DNA of 64,000 nt from JAEUQQ01 sp963697285 (GTDB taxonomy: Bacteria > Acidobacteriota > Vicinamibacteria > Vicinamibacterales > JAFNAJ01): positions 310,001 to 374,000 of the forward strand of contig CAVONI010000009.1 in the NCBI GenBank assembly GCA_963697285.1, written 5' to 3'. Positions within the stretch are counted from its first letter, which is position 1; each line of letters begins with the position of its first letter. The notes under the pieces are model-generated. The model searched no databases and had not been told where the DNA came from. It saw only the letters and a program-made list of their open reading frames with translations. The position numbers were made by a program, and so were the translations under genes. Shown here piece by piece: positions 19,521 to 29,023 of the stretch.

Positions 19521-20900
19521 ATGAACGCGTCCCAGGGCATCGGGCCCGCCAACTCGCCTCATCCTGCGCCGTCAGCGGGGATCCTCGATCGCCAGTGGGC
19601 CCTCGGGTGGTACCGCCGCAACCGGGCGCGTTCCACCGAGCTCTTCGACATGCTGTCGGAGGGCTGTTACTTCTCGCGTCCAATCGCCCTGCGCAACCCC
19701 GTCGTCTTCTACGAGGGCCATCTGCCCGGCTTCAGCGTGAACACCCTGATCAAGAAGGGGCTCCGCCGGTCAGCGGTGGACGCGCGCCTCGAGGAGATCT
19801 TCGCGAGGGGCATCGATCCGGAGGACGAGCAGGGCGCCACGCCGCGCGGTGGCGTCGGCGCGTGGCCCGATCGCCGTGCGGTCCGGCAGTTCGCCGACGC
19901 GTGCGATCATCTCATCGAGCACGCGCTGCTCCACGACGCGGTCGAGCGCGCGGGCGTGCCCGTGCTGGAGCGCGCCGAGGGCGTGTTCACGATCCTCGAG
20001 CACGAGGCCATGCACCAGGAGACCTTGCTCTACATGTGGCATCGGCTCCCGCTCGCCGAAAAGACCCGCCCCACGGGCTACGTGCCGATCCAGGGGCCGC
20101 CTCCCGTCCAGTGTCGTGTGGCCATCCCAGCCGGGACGGTCACGCTTGGCGCACGTCGCGGCGACGTGGCCTTCGGCTGGGACAACGAGTTCGAGGCCCA
20201 TGACGTGCACGTCCCAGCCTTCGAGATCGACGTCCACGACGTGACCAACGCGGCGTTCATGGAGTTCGTCGAGGCAGGCGGGTATGGCGCCCGCCGGTGG
20301 TGGAACGACGAGGACTTCGCGTGGGTGCAGGGCACCGGCGTGACGCATCCGCTGTTCTGGGAGCGCCGTGACGGGGCGTGGCTGTGGCGCGGGCAGTTCG
20401 ACCTGCTGCCCCTGCCCCCGGCCTGGCCGGTGTACGTGAGTCACGCCGAGGCCGCGGCCTTCGCACGCTGGCGCGGCGCACGGCTGCCCACGGAGGCCGA
20501 GTTCCATCGCGCCGCGTACGGCACACCCGAGGGCGAGCAACGTCCGTATCCCTGGGGCGACGCTCCCCCTGATCACACCCGCGGACACTTCGACTTCGCG
20601 GGATGGGACCCCGTCGGCGCCGGCTCGTTCCCCGCAGGCGCGAGCGCCTGGGGCATCCACGATCTCGTGGGCAACGGGTGGGAGTGGACCAGTACGGTGT
20701 TCGCGCCGTTCGACGGCTTCCGCCCGATGGCGTCCTACCCGGAGTACTCGGCCGAGTTCTGCGACGGGCAGCACTACGTGATGAAGGGGGCCTCGCCCGT
20801 GACGGCCCGTGAGCTGATTCGCGCCAGCTTCCGCAACTGGTTCCGCCCGCACTATCCCTACGTCTACGCCACCTTCCGGTGCGCCAGGAGCCTGCCGTGA
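19521..20900 (+). CDS. egtB: EgtB-type ergothioneine sulfoxide synthase
   Basis: A 459-residue protein from ATG 19521. The N-terminal DinB-like half supplies the iron site, HEAMHQE, which is the His-x3-His-x-Glu signature. The C-terminal formylglycine-generating-enzyme-like half has FDVHDVTN-like FEIDVHDVTNAAFMEFV, RLPTEAEFHRAAYG, GNGWEWTSTVF and the end FRNWFRPHYPYVYATFR. The enzyme is a nonheme-iron oxygenase that forms the C-S bond between trimethylhistidine and a thiol donor. No egtA or egtC is beside it. Acidobacterial EgtB (Chloracidobacterium) is known to use cysteine directly, so a two-gene egtB-egtD route is plausible (inference). The related SenA/OvoA functions cannot be excluded. 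It overlaps egtD by four bases. Confidence 0.88.
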   Translation: MNASQGIGPANSPHPAPSAGILDRQWALGWYRRNRARSTELFDMLSEGCYFSRPIALRNPVVFYEGHLPGFSVNTLIKKGLRRSAVDARLEEIFARGIDPEDEQGATPRGGVGAWPDRRAVRQFADACDHLIEHALLHDAVERAGVPVLERAEGVFTILEHEAMHQETLLYMWHRLPLAEKTRPTGYVPIQGPPPVQCRVAIPAGTVTLGARRGDVAFGWDNEFEAHDVHVPAFEIDVHDVTNAAFMEFVEAGGYGARRWWNDEDFAWVQGTGVTHPLFWERRDGAWLWRGQFDLLPLPPAWPVYVSHAEAAAFARWRGARLPTEAEFHRAAYGTPEGEQRPYPWGDAPPDHTRGHFDFAGWDPVGAGSFPAGASAWGIHDLVGNGWEWTSTVFAPFDGFRPMASYPEYSAEFCDGQHYVMKGASPVTARELIRASFRNWFRPHYPYVYATFRCARSLP

Positions 20901-21898
20901 ACGGCCCGCCCAGCGTGCCTTCGCCGGCGGGCGCGCTCCCGTCGGCCCAGCCCGCGTCCGCGCTCGCCGCCGACGTGCGCGACGGCCTCTCGCGCACGCC
21001 CAAGCAATTGCCACCGAAGTACCTCTACGACGAACTCGGGTCGCTGCTCTTCGAGGCGATCTGCGCGCTCCCCTGGTACGGAGTCACCAGGTCGGAGGTC
21101 GCGCTGCTCTCCCTGTGCGCGCCACAGATCGCGCACCACGTCACCGGCGCACCCTTTGTGGTCGAACTGGGGCCCGGCAACGGAGACAAGCTGCTGCGGC
21201 TCGCCGAGGCCTTCGGGACGCGGCCGCGCAAGCCGCACCTGCACCTGATCGACATCTCGAGCAGCGCCCTGGCAGGCGCCGAGCAGGCGCTGGCACGATT
21301 GGCGGGGTTCACCGTGACGGTGGCCCACGCCACGTACGACTCGGGCCTGGCTGCGCTCGGCGGCGTTCGTCCCCACGCGGCCCCGATGCTCACGCTGCTG
21401 CTCGGCTCCAACGTCGGCAACTTCGAGGACGACGAAGCCGTCGCGTTTCTGCGGCGCGTGCGCGACGCCGGCAGAGGCGGCGACTGGTTGCTGCTCGGCG
21501 CCGACCTGGTCAAGCCGGAGCGCGACCTGGTGCTCGCCTACGATGACCCGCTCGGCGTGACGGCGGCCTTCAACAAGAACGTGCTCGTGCGGCTGAACCG
21601 CGAACTCGGCGCCGGCTTCGACCTCGCCCGGTTCGACCACCGGGCCGTGTGGAACGGCCGTCATTCTCGCGTGGAGATGCACCTCGTGAGCCGGGGGCCG
21701 CAGCAGGTGGCCGTTCCGGGCGCGGGCATCGTCGCCCGCTTCGCCGCGGGAGAGTCGATCTGCACTGAAAGTTCGTGCAAATACACGTTGGCCGGCATCG
21801 CGCAGCTCGGCGCCGCCGCAGGCTTCGGCCTACGCCAGCAATGGGTGGACACCGACGCGGGCTTTGCGCTGAGCCTGTTCCAGGCGGAACGAGGGTGA
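20897..21898 (+). CDS. egtD: L-histidine N(alpha)-methyltransferase
   Basis: A 333-residue SAM-dependent enzyme that trimethylates histidine to hercynine, the first step of ergothioneine synthesis. I choose GTG 20897 because it overlaps the egtB stop (GTGA) and has AGGAG at 20886-20890, six bases ahead. Recognisable parts are the N-terminal LPPKYLYDELGSLLFEAI and LPWYGVTRSE, the SAM pocket FVVELGPGNGDK, LLLGSNVGNFED, the catalytic-region AAFNKNVLVRLNREL and the C-terminal ESICTESSCKYT. These are all EgtD hallmarks. The tight coupling to egtB supports joint function. Confidence 0.94.
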   Translation: MNGPPSVPSPAGALPSAQPASALAADVRDGLSRTPKQLPPKYLYDELGSLLFEAICALPWYGVTRSEVALLSLCAPQIAHHVTGAPFVVELGPGNGDKLLRLAEAFGTRPRKPHLHLIDISSSALAGAEQALARLAGFTVTVAHATYDSGLAALGGVRPHAAPMLTLLLGSNVGNFEDDEAVAFLRRVRDAGRGGDWLLLGADLVKPERDLVLAYDDPLGVTAAFNKNVLVRLNRELGAGFDLARFDHRAVWNGRHSRVEMHLVSRGPQQVAVPGAGIVARFAAGESICTESSCKYTLAGIAQLGAAAGFGLRQQWVDTDAGFALSLFQAERG

Positions 21899-21949
21899 GG
21901 CGGGGCCGCGCGTGCCCTTTATCCGGCCCAAGCCACTTGGAGGGCGGGA

Positions 21950-22342
21950 CTAGCGCAGGGCGACGATCGCGGCGCTCAGCGCGAGCATCAGCGCGGCGGG
22001 GAGCGACTTCATCAGGGGGTCGCCGACCTTGAAGTGCATGGCAATCGCGCCAACCATGAGCGCGGCTACGAGACCCGCGGCCGCCCGCACTGGAAGCGCG
22101 ATCCACCACACGCCGGCAATCAGGACGAGGGCTGCGCCAATCTTGAGGGCGCCGACCAGATGGAAGGCGAACCCGGGAAGGCCGTACGTGGCAAACTCCT
22201 CCTGCAGCGTCTGTGCGGCGCCGCCGCGATACGACGTGGCGGAGCGTCCGCGCACCAGCCAGACGTTTAACAGCCCCAGGCCGACGATGAGTTGAAGCAG
22301 ACTCGCAGGTGACAGCCACTCCATGCTGTGTTCCTCGCTCAA
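21950..22342 (-). CDS. DoxX-like four-helix membrane protein
   Basis: A 130-residue protein with four transmembrane segments, the size and layout of the DoxX/DoxX-like superfamily. The second helix region GLPGFAFHLVGALKIGAALVLI carries the small-residue pattern typical of that family. Family members are linked to quinone/thiosulfate redox in archaea and to oxidative-stress complexes in some bacteria, but most are uncharacterised. It is divergent from a second small membrane protein starting 38 bases away, and its 3' end converges on egtD with 51 bases between them. Confidence 0.72.
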   Translation of the reverse strand: MSEEHSMEWLSPASLLQLIVGLGLLNVWLVRGRSATSYRGGAAQTLQEEFATYGLPGFAFHLVGALKIGAALVLIAGVWWIALPVRAAAGLVAALMVGAIAMHFKVGDPLMKSLPAALMLALSAAIVALR

Positions 22343-22380
22343 ATGACCAACGACAGACGCCGCTTTGAGGTTGACCTGTT

Positions 22381-22740
22381 GTGACGCGCGCCTATTATGC
22401 GTCGATCCTCGTGTCGTCCACGCTGTTCCTGTTCTACGGCTGTGCGTGTCTGTTCTTCGAAGGCATGAAACGTGATTTCGAGCGATTCGGTCTCAGCCGA
22501 CGCCGGACTCTCGTGGGCAACCTCGAGGTGCTCGGTGCCCTTGGTCTGATCGTCGGCCAACTCTGGCTGCCCCTCGTGCCGCTCAGCGCGGGCGGCCTGG
22601 CCCTGTTGATGTTCGTGGGCGTGGCGACACGCATCCGCGCGCTCGACTCGCTCGCGCAGACACTTCCGGCCCTGGTGCTGATGTGCGTCAACCTGTTCAT
22701 CGTCTGGTACGCGCTGGGACAGCCCGGCCGCCATGGATGA
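22381..22740 (+). CDS. Small DoxX_2-like membrane protein
   Basis: A 119-residue protein beginning at GTG 22381, with four hydrophobic helices. The loop FEGMKRDFERFGLSRRR followed by GNLEVLGALGLIVGQL is typical of DoxX_2-like proteins. No catalytic motif can be seen. With the divergent DoxX-like gene it shares only a 38-base intergenic space, so the two probably answer to one regulatory region. A redox or membrane-stress role is guesswork. Confidence 0.68.
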   Translation: MTRAYYASILVSSTLFLFYGCACLFFEGMKRDFERFGLSRRRTLVGNLEVLGALGLIVGQLWLPLVPLSAGGLALLMFVGVATRIRALDSLAQTLPALVLMCVNLFIVWYALGQPGRHG

Positions 22741-22899
22741 ACGTGCGGGTCGGCACCGCTGGTCGCAGAGCGCCGTCCTCGCTGGAAAGCCGGATGTGCG
22801 TTTCTCGGGTCAGCCCAATCGGCGGCCTGGTTAGAGTCGGATCCCGACCGTGCTCGGCGCGAGCGCGCGCACGAGAATCGAGCCGGCTGGCCGCGGGCG

Positions 22900-23433
22900 T
22901 CAGGCCTCGGCGACGTCGCTCGGCGGAGCGGCCATGCCGCCCCCGGCGCGAGGCGCAGTGGCGCGCGTGGGCATCTCCGCACCGGTGTCGGCGGAGTGGG
23001 ACTGCTGGAACGCGATCATCATCGATCGCAGCAGGTCGATCGCCTTCGCCAGGGGCGGCGTGCCGATGTACACCGACCCGGTGCGCACCGGGAGCGCCGA
23101 TGGCCCGTTCGCCTGGACGGCAAAGAGGCTCGAAATCGACGTCTGGTACTCGACCGACGTCCCTTCCTGCGCGTGCGGGACGCCGTCGAGCAGAGCCGCA
23201 TCGCCCATCGACCGGGTGGCCATCGCTCCGTCCGCGCCGCCGAGTTGCCCGCGCGCATCGTAGCCCACCGCCTCGCTGGCGGGGGGATTCGATGACAGCG
23301 TGACGCGGTCACCGTCGGCCGTGGCAACGGAGAGCAACGACCGCGACGGGGCGGTCGTCGCGGCGACGCTCCCCTCGCTGATCGGCGGCCTGAAGCCGTC
23401 GAGCATCGCTGATACGTTGACTGCTGGCACCAT
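22900..23433 (-). CDS. Hypothetical protein, unrecognised
   Basis: A 177-residue protein; start chosen at ATG 23433 because AGGAG stands eight bases upstream on the minus strand. It begins MVPAVNVSAMLDGF and has a middle section with the phrase SVATADGDRVTLSS that suggests a beta-rich domain. The C-terminal helix AIDLLRSMMIAFQQSH is followed by a disordered Ala/Gly/Pro tail. There is no signal peptide, transmembrane helix or known motif. It follows another minus-strand unknown gene after 141 bases. I do not recognise the family. Confidence 0.6.
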   Translation of the reverse strand: MVPAVNVSAMLDGFRPPISEGSVAATTAPSRSLLSVATADGDRVTLSSNPPASEAVGYDARGQLGGADGAMATRSMGDAALLDGVPHAQEGTSVEYQTSISSLFAVQANGPSALPVRTGSVYIGTPPLAKAIDLLRSMMIAFQQSHSADTGAEMPTRATAPRAGGGMAAPPSDVAEA

Positions 23434-23574
23434 GACACTGACTCCTGCAGACGGCAAGAAGGCCCGTCGCAAGAGGAATCGGCGATGCCCCAATGATCTT
23501 GAATCCGGGTGCCCCCGGGCACCGGGGCGGGCCGGGGCAGCGTTCCAGCCGGCCCCTTTCCGCCGACAGACGCG

Positions 23575-24396
23575 CTACTTCGCGCCCCCCAGCGTCGCGG
23601 TGACCCGGAACGGCACCTTGCGCGACCACAGGTTCTGCCACATAGCGACGTCGATGGTCACGGTCTTGAGTCCTGGGGGGCCCGCGTGGTGCTGCTCGGC
23701 CTTGTCGTTCATGACCATGTAGCCCGTGGCCGAGACCTTCAGCACTTCGCCCTTCGCGCTCTTGAAGACCATCTTCTTGACGAGGTTCCTCGTCGCCCTG
23801 GTCATCTTCAAGGTGAAGGTGGTCCGATTGCCATTCGCCGACACATCGTTGATCGTGATGGTCGACGACCCGATCCTGAATGAACGGCCGGATTCAATCC
23901 TGACCCCGGTGACCCGCTGCATCATGGTGCCGTTCGCGGTCGTCACCGCAAGTCGTCCCGACACGGTCACCGCCGTCGCGCCCGGCGAGGGGATGCCGTC
24001 GCTCGACAGCGTGAGGAGGGCGGCGCTGCCATCTGCGGCCATCTTCGGAAACGAACCGATGTTGAGACCCTTGGTCAGCGTGGCCCCGGCATCGTCGCTG
24101 AAGGTCTCGATGAGGCTCTGGTCGCGGTCGATGTCGACGATGAACTCGGTGGGGCTGCCCGTGCCGACAAAGACGTCGAGAGCGGTTCCCGGCGCCATGT
24201 CGAACCCACGGAGTTCCTTGCCTCCCGCGCCAGCGCCGTCTCTCACCACGCGGATGCCGGCCATGGTCACCTGCAGCGGTACCGGCGCGGCGACGCCACG
24301 AGGCACGGGACGTGCCGGAGGTCGCTGCGCCGTGGTCGGTGACGCCATCACGGCCGTCGTCACCACCGATACCGCGACCGCCAATCGCATGCTCAT
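23575..24396 (-). CDS. Secreted hypothetical protein, beta-rich
   Basis: A 273-residue protein with a clear signal peptide (MSMRLAVAVSVVTTAVMAS, cleavage near TAQ). After a Pro/Arg-rich linker the rest is predominantly alternating Val/Thr/Ile strands with many glycines, e.g. FRIGSSTITINDVSANGNRT and KVSATGYMVMNDKAEQHH, suggesting two Ig-like or jelly-roll domains. There are no cysteines, no lipobox and no sorting signal. I do not recognise a family. It is divergent from the BNR-repeat gene, whose start lies 108 bases away. Confidence 0.65.
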   Translation of the reverse strand: MSMRLAVAVSVVTTAVMASPTTAQRPPARPVPRGVAAPVPLQVTMAGIRVVRDGAGAGGKELRGFDMAPGTALDVFVGTGSPTEFIVDIDRDQSLIETFSDDAGATLTKGLNIGSFPKMAADGSAALLTLSSDGIPSPGATAVTVSGRLAVTTANGTMMQRVTGVRIESGRSFRIGSSTITINDVSANGNRTTFTLKMTRATRNLVKKMVFKSAKGEVLKVSATGYMVMNDKAEQHHAGPPGLKTVTIDVAMWQNLWSRKVPFRVTATLGGAK

Positions 24397-24504
24397 TCAT
24401 CACTCCTAGTCGCGCGGCCGTTCAGACGACGTGCACTATACTTCTGCTCCGGTTGTCCCGTCGTCATTCTCAGGGTCATCGGTCCTCCAGGAGTCAGCTT
24501 GCTC

Positions 24505-27500
24505 ATGCGCATCGATCGCATCCCTCGCGTGTCTGCCACGCGTGTCTTCATCGCCGCCTCACTGGTCGTCGTGGCCGCGACGTCTCCACGCCTCGCGCGC
24601 CTCGACGCGCAGGCGACCGCACCTGGCGTCATCGAACCCGCACGCCTGCAGGACCTGCGGTTCCGTAACATCGGGCCACACCGCGGCGGCCGTGTCACGG
24701 CCGTCGCCGGGCATCGCACGCAACCGGCAACGTTCTACATGGGTGCCACGGGCGGCGGCGTGTGGAAGACCACCGACTACGGCATCACCTGGAACAATGT
24801 CTCTGACGGCTACTTCCCCACCGGGTCGATCGGGGCGATCGCCGTCGCGGAGTCGGATCCCAACGTCGTCTACGTCGGGACCGGCAGCGCCGCCATCCGC
24901 AGCAACGTGATCCAGGGCCGCGGGATGTTCAAGTCGATCGACGCAGGCAAGACGTGGACGGCGATCGGCCTCCGCGAGACGGGACAGATCGGCAGCGTCA
25001 TCGTCGATCCGCTCGACCCGACGATCGTCTACGCAGCGGCGCTGGGACAGGCGTTCGGACCGAATCCCGAACGCGGCGTCTTCAAGAGCACCGACGGCGG
25101 CGCGACGTGGATGCACGTGCTCAAGATCAACGACCGGACCGGCGTGGTCTCGCTGGCGATGAACCCGGCAGACCCGAAGGAGATCTACGCGGGCGCGTGG
25201 CAGGCCGTCAGGAAGCCGTGGACGATCGTCTCGGGCGGCCCCGCGGCCGAGACGGGGCTCTACAAGACGCGGGATGGCGGGGCGACGTGGCAGCACCTGA
25301 CCGAGGGTCTCCCGACGAACCTGATTGGCAAGATCGACGTGGACGTGTCGCGCGCGAACCCCAGGCGCGTGTACGTGCTGCTCGAGGCCCCGGGCACTGA
25401 ACGGGGTGTCTACCGATCAGACGATGCGGGCAACACGTTCACGCACGTGAGCGCCGACATGAACCTCGTGCGCCGGCCGTTCTACTACACCTATATCAAC
25501 GCGCACCCGAAGGACCCCGACACGGTCTACGTGAACAACGAGTCGTTCTTCATCTCGACCGACGGCGGGAAGACGTGGACGACCATCCGGACGCCGCACG
25601 GCGACAACCACGGGATGTGGATCAACCCCGACCAGCCCGACACGTTCATCCAGTCGAACGACGGCGGCGCCAACGTCACCACCAACGGCGGACGGACGTG
25701 GTCGTCGCAGCTGAACCAGTCCACCGCCGAGATCTACCAGGTCGACGTGGACGACCAGTTCCCCTACCGCGTCTACGGCGCGCAGCAGGATACGGGTGCC
25801 CCGGTCATCCTGCCCTCGTTGCCGCCGAGCGCTGCCGGTTACGTGAGTCCCCTCGCAGTTGTGGCAGGTGGGCCCGGGATGCGAGACGGGACCGGTGCGA
25901 GCCACGCCCGGGGCACCGCACATCCAGTGGGGCGCCTGCAAGGGCGAACTCTCCCGCATGAACCTGCAGACCGGACAGGAATCGCACTTCTGGGTCTATC
26001 CCCAGAACCGGTACGGCCATGCGGCACGCGACATCAAGTACCGCTTCCAGCGTGTCTCGCCCTTCGCCTTCTCGCCACACGATCCGAGGGTCATCTACCA
26101 CACGTCGCAGTTCGTGCACCGCACGACCGACGAAGGCATGACGTGGGAGACGATCAGCCCCGACCTCACGGCGAACGAGCCCGACAAGCAGGGCACGAGC
26201 GGTGAGCCGATCACGCGCGACATCACCGGCGAGGAGGTCTACAGCACGCTGTACGCCATCGTCGAGGCGAAGTCGGAGCGGGGGGTGATCTGGACGGGCG
26301 CGAACGACGGGCCCGTGCACGTCACACGCGACAACGGCAAGTCGTGGAAGAACGTCACGCCGCGTGATCTGCCGACCGGCGGACGCGTGCAGAACATCGA
26401 GGCCTCGCCGCACCGCAAGGGGTCGGCGTACATCGCGGTCTATCGCATGCTGCTCAACGACTACCAGCCCTACATCTATCGCACCGACGACTACGGGACG
26501 ACGTGGACGCGCCTGACGACGGGCAGGAACGGCATCCCGGCAGACTACCCGACCCGCGTGGTGCGCGAGGATCCCGATCGGGCGGGCCTGCTCTACGCAG
26601 GCACGGAGTTCGGGATGTTCGTGTCGTTCGACAACGGCACGAACTGGATGTCGTTCCAGCAGAACCTGCCGGTGACGCCTGTCACCGACATCGTGGTGCA
26701 CCGCCAGGACCTCGTCCTCTCGACGATGGGCCGCGGGTTCTGGATCATGGACAACGTCTCGGCGCTGCACCAGTTGACGAACGAGAAGACCGGCGCCGCG
26801 GTGGCGCTGCTGACACCGCGCGCGGCGTACCGCATGCGCTACGGCGCGATGGGCAGCGCGCCCGGCGAACCGGAGTATCCCGCTGCCGTCGGCGCAGATT
26901 GACTACGTGCTCGCGCAACCTGTCGAGGGGGAGTTCACGGTCGACATCCTCGACGCGAAGAACACGGTGGTTCGCTCGTTCACGAGCCAGGCAAGCGACC
27001 AGCCGGCAGGCGGGGCGCCGCGGCGCGGGGGCACCGGGACGGTTCGCCTCACGAACAAGGCAGGGCTCAACAGGTTGGCGTGGGACCTGCGTGCGAGCGG
27101 CGATGCCAGCGGCGGACGCGGGGGCGGCGGCTTCCTGGTCGTCCCCGGGACATACCAGGTGCGCATGAGCGTTCCGTCAGTCAAGGCCGACCTGCAGGCC
27201 ACGCTCGAGGTGCGGATCGATCCCCGCCTGGCCTCCGACGGGGTCACGGTGAGCGACCTGCAGACGCAGTGGGATCTGCTCGGGCGCATCAGGACCTCGG
27301 TCACGGCGGCCCGGGCGCTGGTGACGCGCCTGGCCGAGGCGAAGAAGGCGCAGGCCGGCAGCACCCCCGACAGGGTCAAGGCCGTCGAGGCGCTCGAAGC
27401 CAGGCTGGTGACGGCTGGCGGTGCGTATCCGCAGCCGATGCTCATCGACCAGTTCGCCAACGTGACCCGCATGATCAGCCAGGCCGATCAGAAGATCGGC

Positions 27501-27581
27501 CGCGACGCCTACCTGCGCCTGGACGATCTCGACAAGGAACTGGCGGCGATCACCGCGGAGGTCAACGCCGCCTTGAAGTAG
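24505..27581 (+). pseudogene. Secreted BNR/VPS10-repeat 'glycosyl hydrolase-like' protein, broken by two frameshifts
   Basis: About 1,025 codons of one protein lie in three successive frames. The first runs from ATG 24505 (or TTG 24499; AGGAG at 24489-24493), has a signal peptide, and reads correctly to about 25845. The sequence then continues in another frame from about 25859 (LWQVGPGCETG...) to TGA at 26902. The tail resumes in the third frame just before that stop (PSAQIDYVLAQPVEGEF) and ends at 27581. Repeats of the type STDGGKTWT, TTDEGMTWE and TTNGGRTWS are Asp-box/BNR blades of a sortilin-like beta-propeller. The joined length fits the family, which is abundant in Acidobacteria and of unknown substrate. 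A consensus-sequence error or a recent pseudogene are both possible. Confidence 0.85.
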
Positions 27582-27587
27582 CGGGCC

Positions 27588-27611
27588 GCGCGCCACGCTC
27601 GTGGTGCGCGC
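27588..27611 (+). terminator. GC hairpin after the BNR-repeat gene
   Basis: Seven bases after the stop, GCGCG-CCAC and GTGG-(TG)-CGCGC form a nine-pair stem with a four-base loop and a two-base bulge. There is no T-tract, so intrinsic termination is uncertain; it may only stabilise the 3' end. Confidence 0.3.
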
Positions 27612-27660
27612 CTGAGGGGCAATGGCGTGGGCGTCGGAGTGCCCTGGATTCGTGAGGGGT

Positions 27661-27709
27661 GTAGGGGCCGCACCCCAGCCTGCCCTGAGCCTGTCGAAGG
27701 GTGCGGCCC
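27661..27709 (+). repeat. 49-bp interspersed element, copy 1 (inverted partner at 30027)
   Basis: The element begins GTAGGGGCCGCACCC and ends GGGTGCGGCCC, so its ends are inverted repeats able to form a hairpin around an interior CCCTGAGCCTGTCGAAGGG that is itself partly palindromic. The copy at 30027-30075 is its reverse complement with one mismatch. It lies between convergent genes. Confidence 0.85.
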
Positions 27710-27712
27710 ATT

Positions 27713-29005
27713 TCACTGATGCTCGCGCAGCCCCAGCGCAATGCCCGACGCGATGACCAGCGTGGCGGCGAGCACGAACAGCGCGTACATGAAGTCGCCG
27801 GTCTGGTCCTTCACGACGCCCATCACGCTCGGGCCAATGAAGCCGCCGACGTTGCCGATGGAGTTGATCACTGCAATCCCGCCCGCCGCGGCGGTGCCGC
27901 GCAGGAACGCGGGCGGCATCGCCCAGAACGGACCCAGCGTCGACCAGATGCCAGCGGCCGACAGCGACAGGCACGCCAGCGCCACCAGCGGATGCCCTGA
28001 CGACAGGCCCGTCAGGACGAGGCCGAGCGCGCCGATCCCCGTCGACAGCGCCACGTGCCAACGGCGCTCGTTCACCCGGTCTGAGTGCAGCCCTACGGCG
28101 ACCATCGCGATCGCCGCGCACACGTAGGGCACCGCCGACAGCAGCGCCACCGACGCCGCCGTCCCGCCGGTGGCGTTACCGAGGATCTGCGGTGTGAAGA
28201 ACCCCACGCCGTAGAACGAGATGATGATCGTGAGGTAGAGGAACGACAGCGCCCAGAGCCGGGGGTTCGCGAGCGCGGCGGTCAGCGTCGTGTGCGCGTG
28301 CGGCGCCCGGGCCGCGTCATCCGCGAGCCGCGCGGCAATGAGGCGCCGTTCGTCGGGCGAGAGCCACGTCGCATCGGCCGGGCGATCCGGGAGCACGGCG
28401 ATCACGACGACCCCAAGCACCAGTGCCGGGACACCCTCGAGCAGGAACAGCCACTGCCACCCGCGCAGTCCCATCACCCCATCGAGCGACAGCAGCAGCG
28501 CCGACAGCGGTCCTCCGACAACTCCCGCCAGGGCCGTCGCGGTCATGAACGAGGCAATCGTCCGCGCCCGTTCGGCGGCCGGGAACCACTGCGTGAGGTA
28601 CAGCACCATCCCCGGAAAGAAGCCCGCTTCGGCCGCGCCGAGCACGAAGCGCATCGCGTAGAAGCTCGTCGTGCCCTGCACGAACATCATCCCCGCCGAG
28701 GCGAAGCCCCAGGTGATCATGATGCGGGCAATCCACACGCGGGCACCGGTCCGCACCATGATGAGGTTGCTCGGCACCTCGAACATCACGTACGACAGGA
28801 AGAAGATGCCCGCCCCGAGTCCGTAGACGGCGGCGCTGAACCCGAGATCCCGGTTCATCTGGAGAGCGGCGAAACCCACGTTCACACGGTCGAGGTACGA
28901 CACGACGTAGAGGACGAAGAGGAACGGCACCAGTCGGCGCCTGACACGCGCGAACGCGGCGGCTTCTTCGGCGGTCTCTGGCAGGGGACCACGTCGTGGG
29001 CACAT
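27713..29005 (-). CDS. MFS transporter, ACS (anion:cation symporter) family
   Basis: A 430-residue, 12-helix major-facilitator protein, starting at ATG 29005. The first loop has the ACS-type phrase LYVVSYLDRVNVGFAALQMNRDLGFS, helix 4 has FVLGAAEAGFFPGMVLYLTQWFP, and the central loop has the Pro-Asp-rich LPDRPADATWLSPDERRLI. This group imports organic anions such as sugar acids, phthalate or tartrate (family knowledge); the substrate here is unknown. Only 18 bases separate its start from the start of a small plus-strand gene, so the promoters must lie inside each other's coding regions or one start is wrong. Its 3' end abuts the 49-bp repeat. Confidence 0.9.
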   Translation of the reverse strand: MCPRRGPLPETAEEAAAFARVRRRLVPFLFVLYVVSYLDRVNVGFAALQMNRDLGFSAAVYGLGAGIFFLSYVMFEVPSNLIMVRTGARVWIARIMITWGFASAGMMFVQGTTSFYAMRFVLGAAEAGFFPGMVLYLTQWFPAAERARTIASFMTATALAGVVGGPLSALLLSLDGVMGLRGWQWLFLLEGVPALVLGVVVIAVLPDRPADATWLSPDERRLIAARLADDAARAPHAHTTLTAALANPRLWALSFLYLTIIISFYGVGFFTPQILGNATGGTAASVALLSAVPYVCAAIAMVAVGLHSDRVNERRWHVALSTGIGALGLVLTGLSSGHPLVALACLSLSAAGIWSTLGPFWAMPPAFLRGTAAAGGIAVINSIGNVGGFIGPSVMGVVKDQTGDFMYALFVLAATLVIASGIALGLREHQ

Positions 29006-29023
29006 CCGCGGTATCGTATCCGC

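Noticed and set aside
27588..27611. Strong rho-independent terminator after the BNR-repeat gene
   Set aside because: The hairpin is real but no T-tract follows, so I kept it only as a low-confidence feature.
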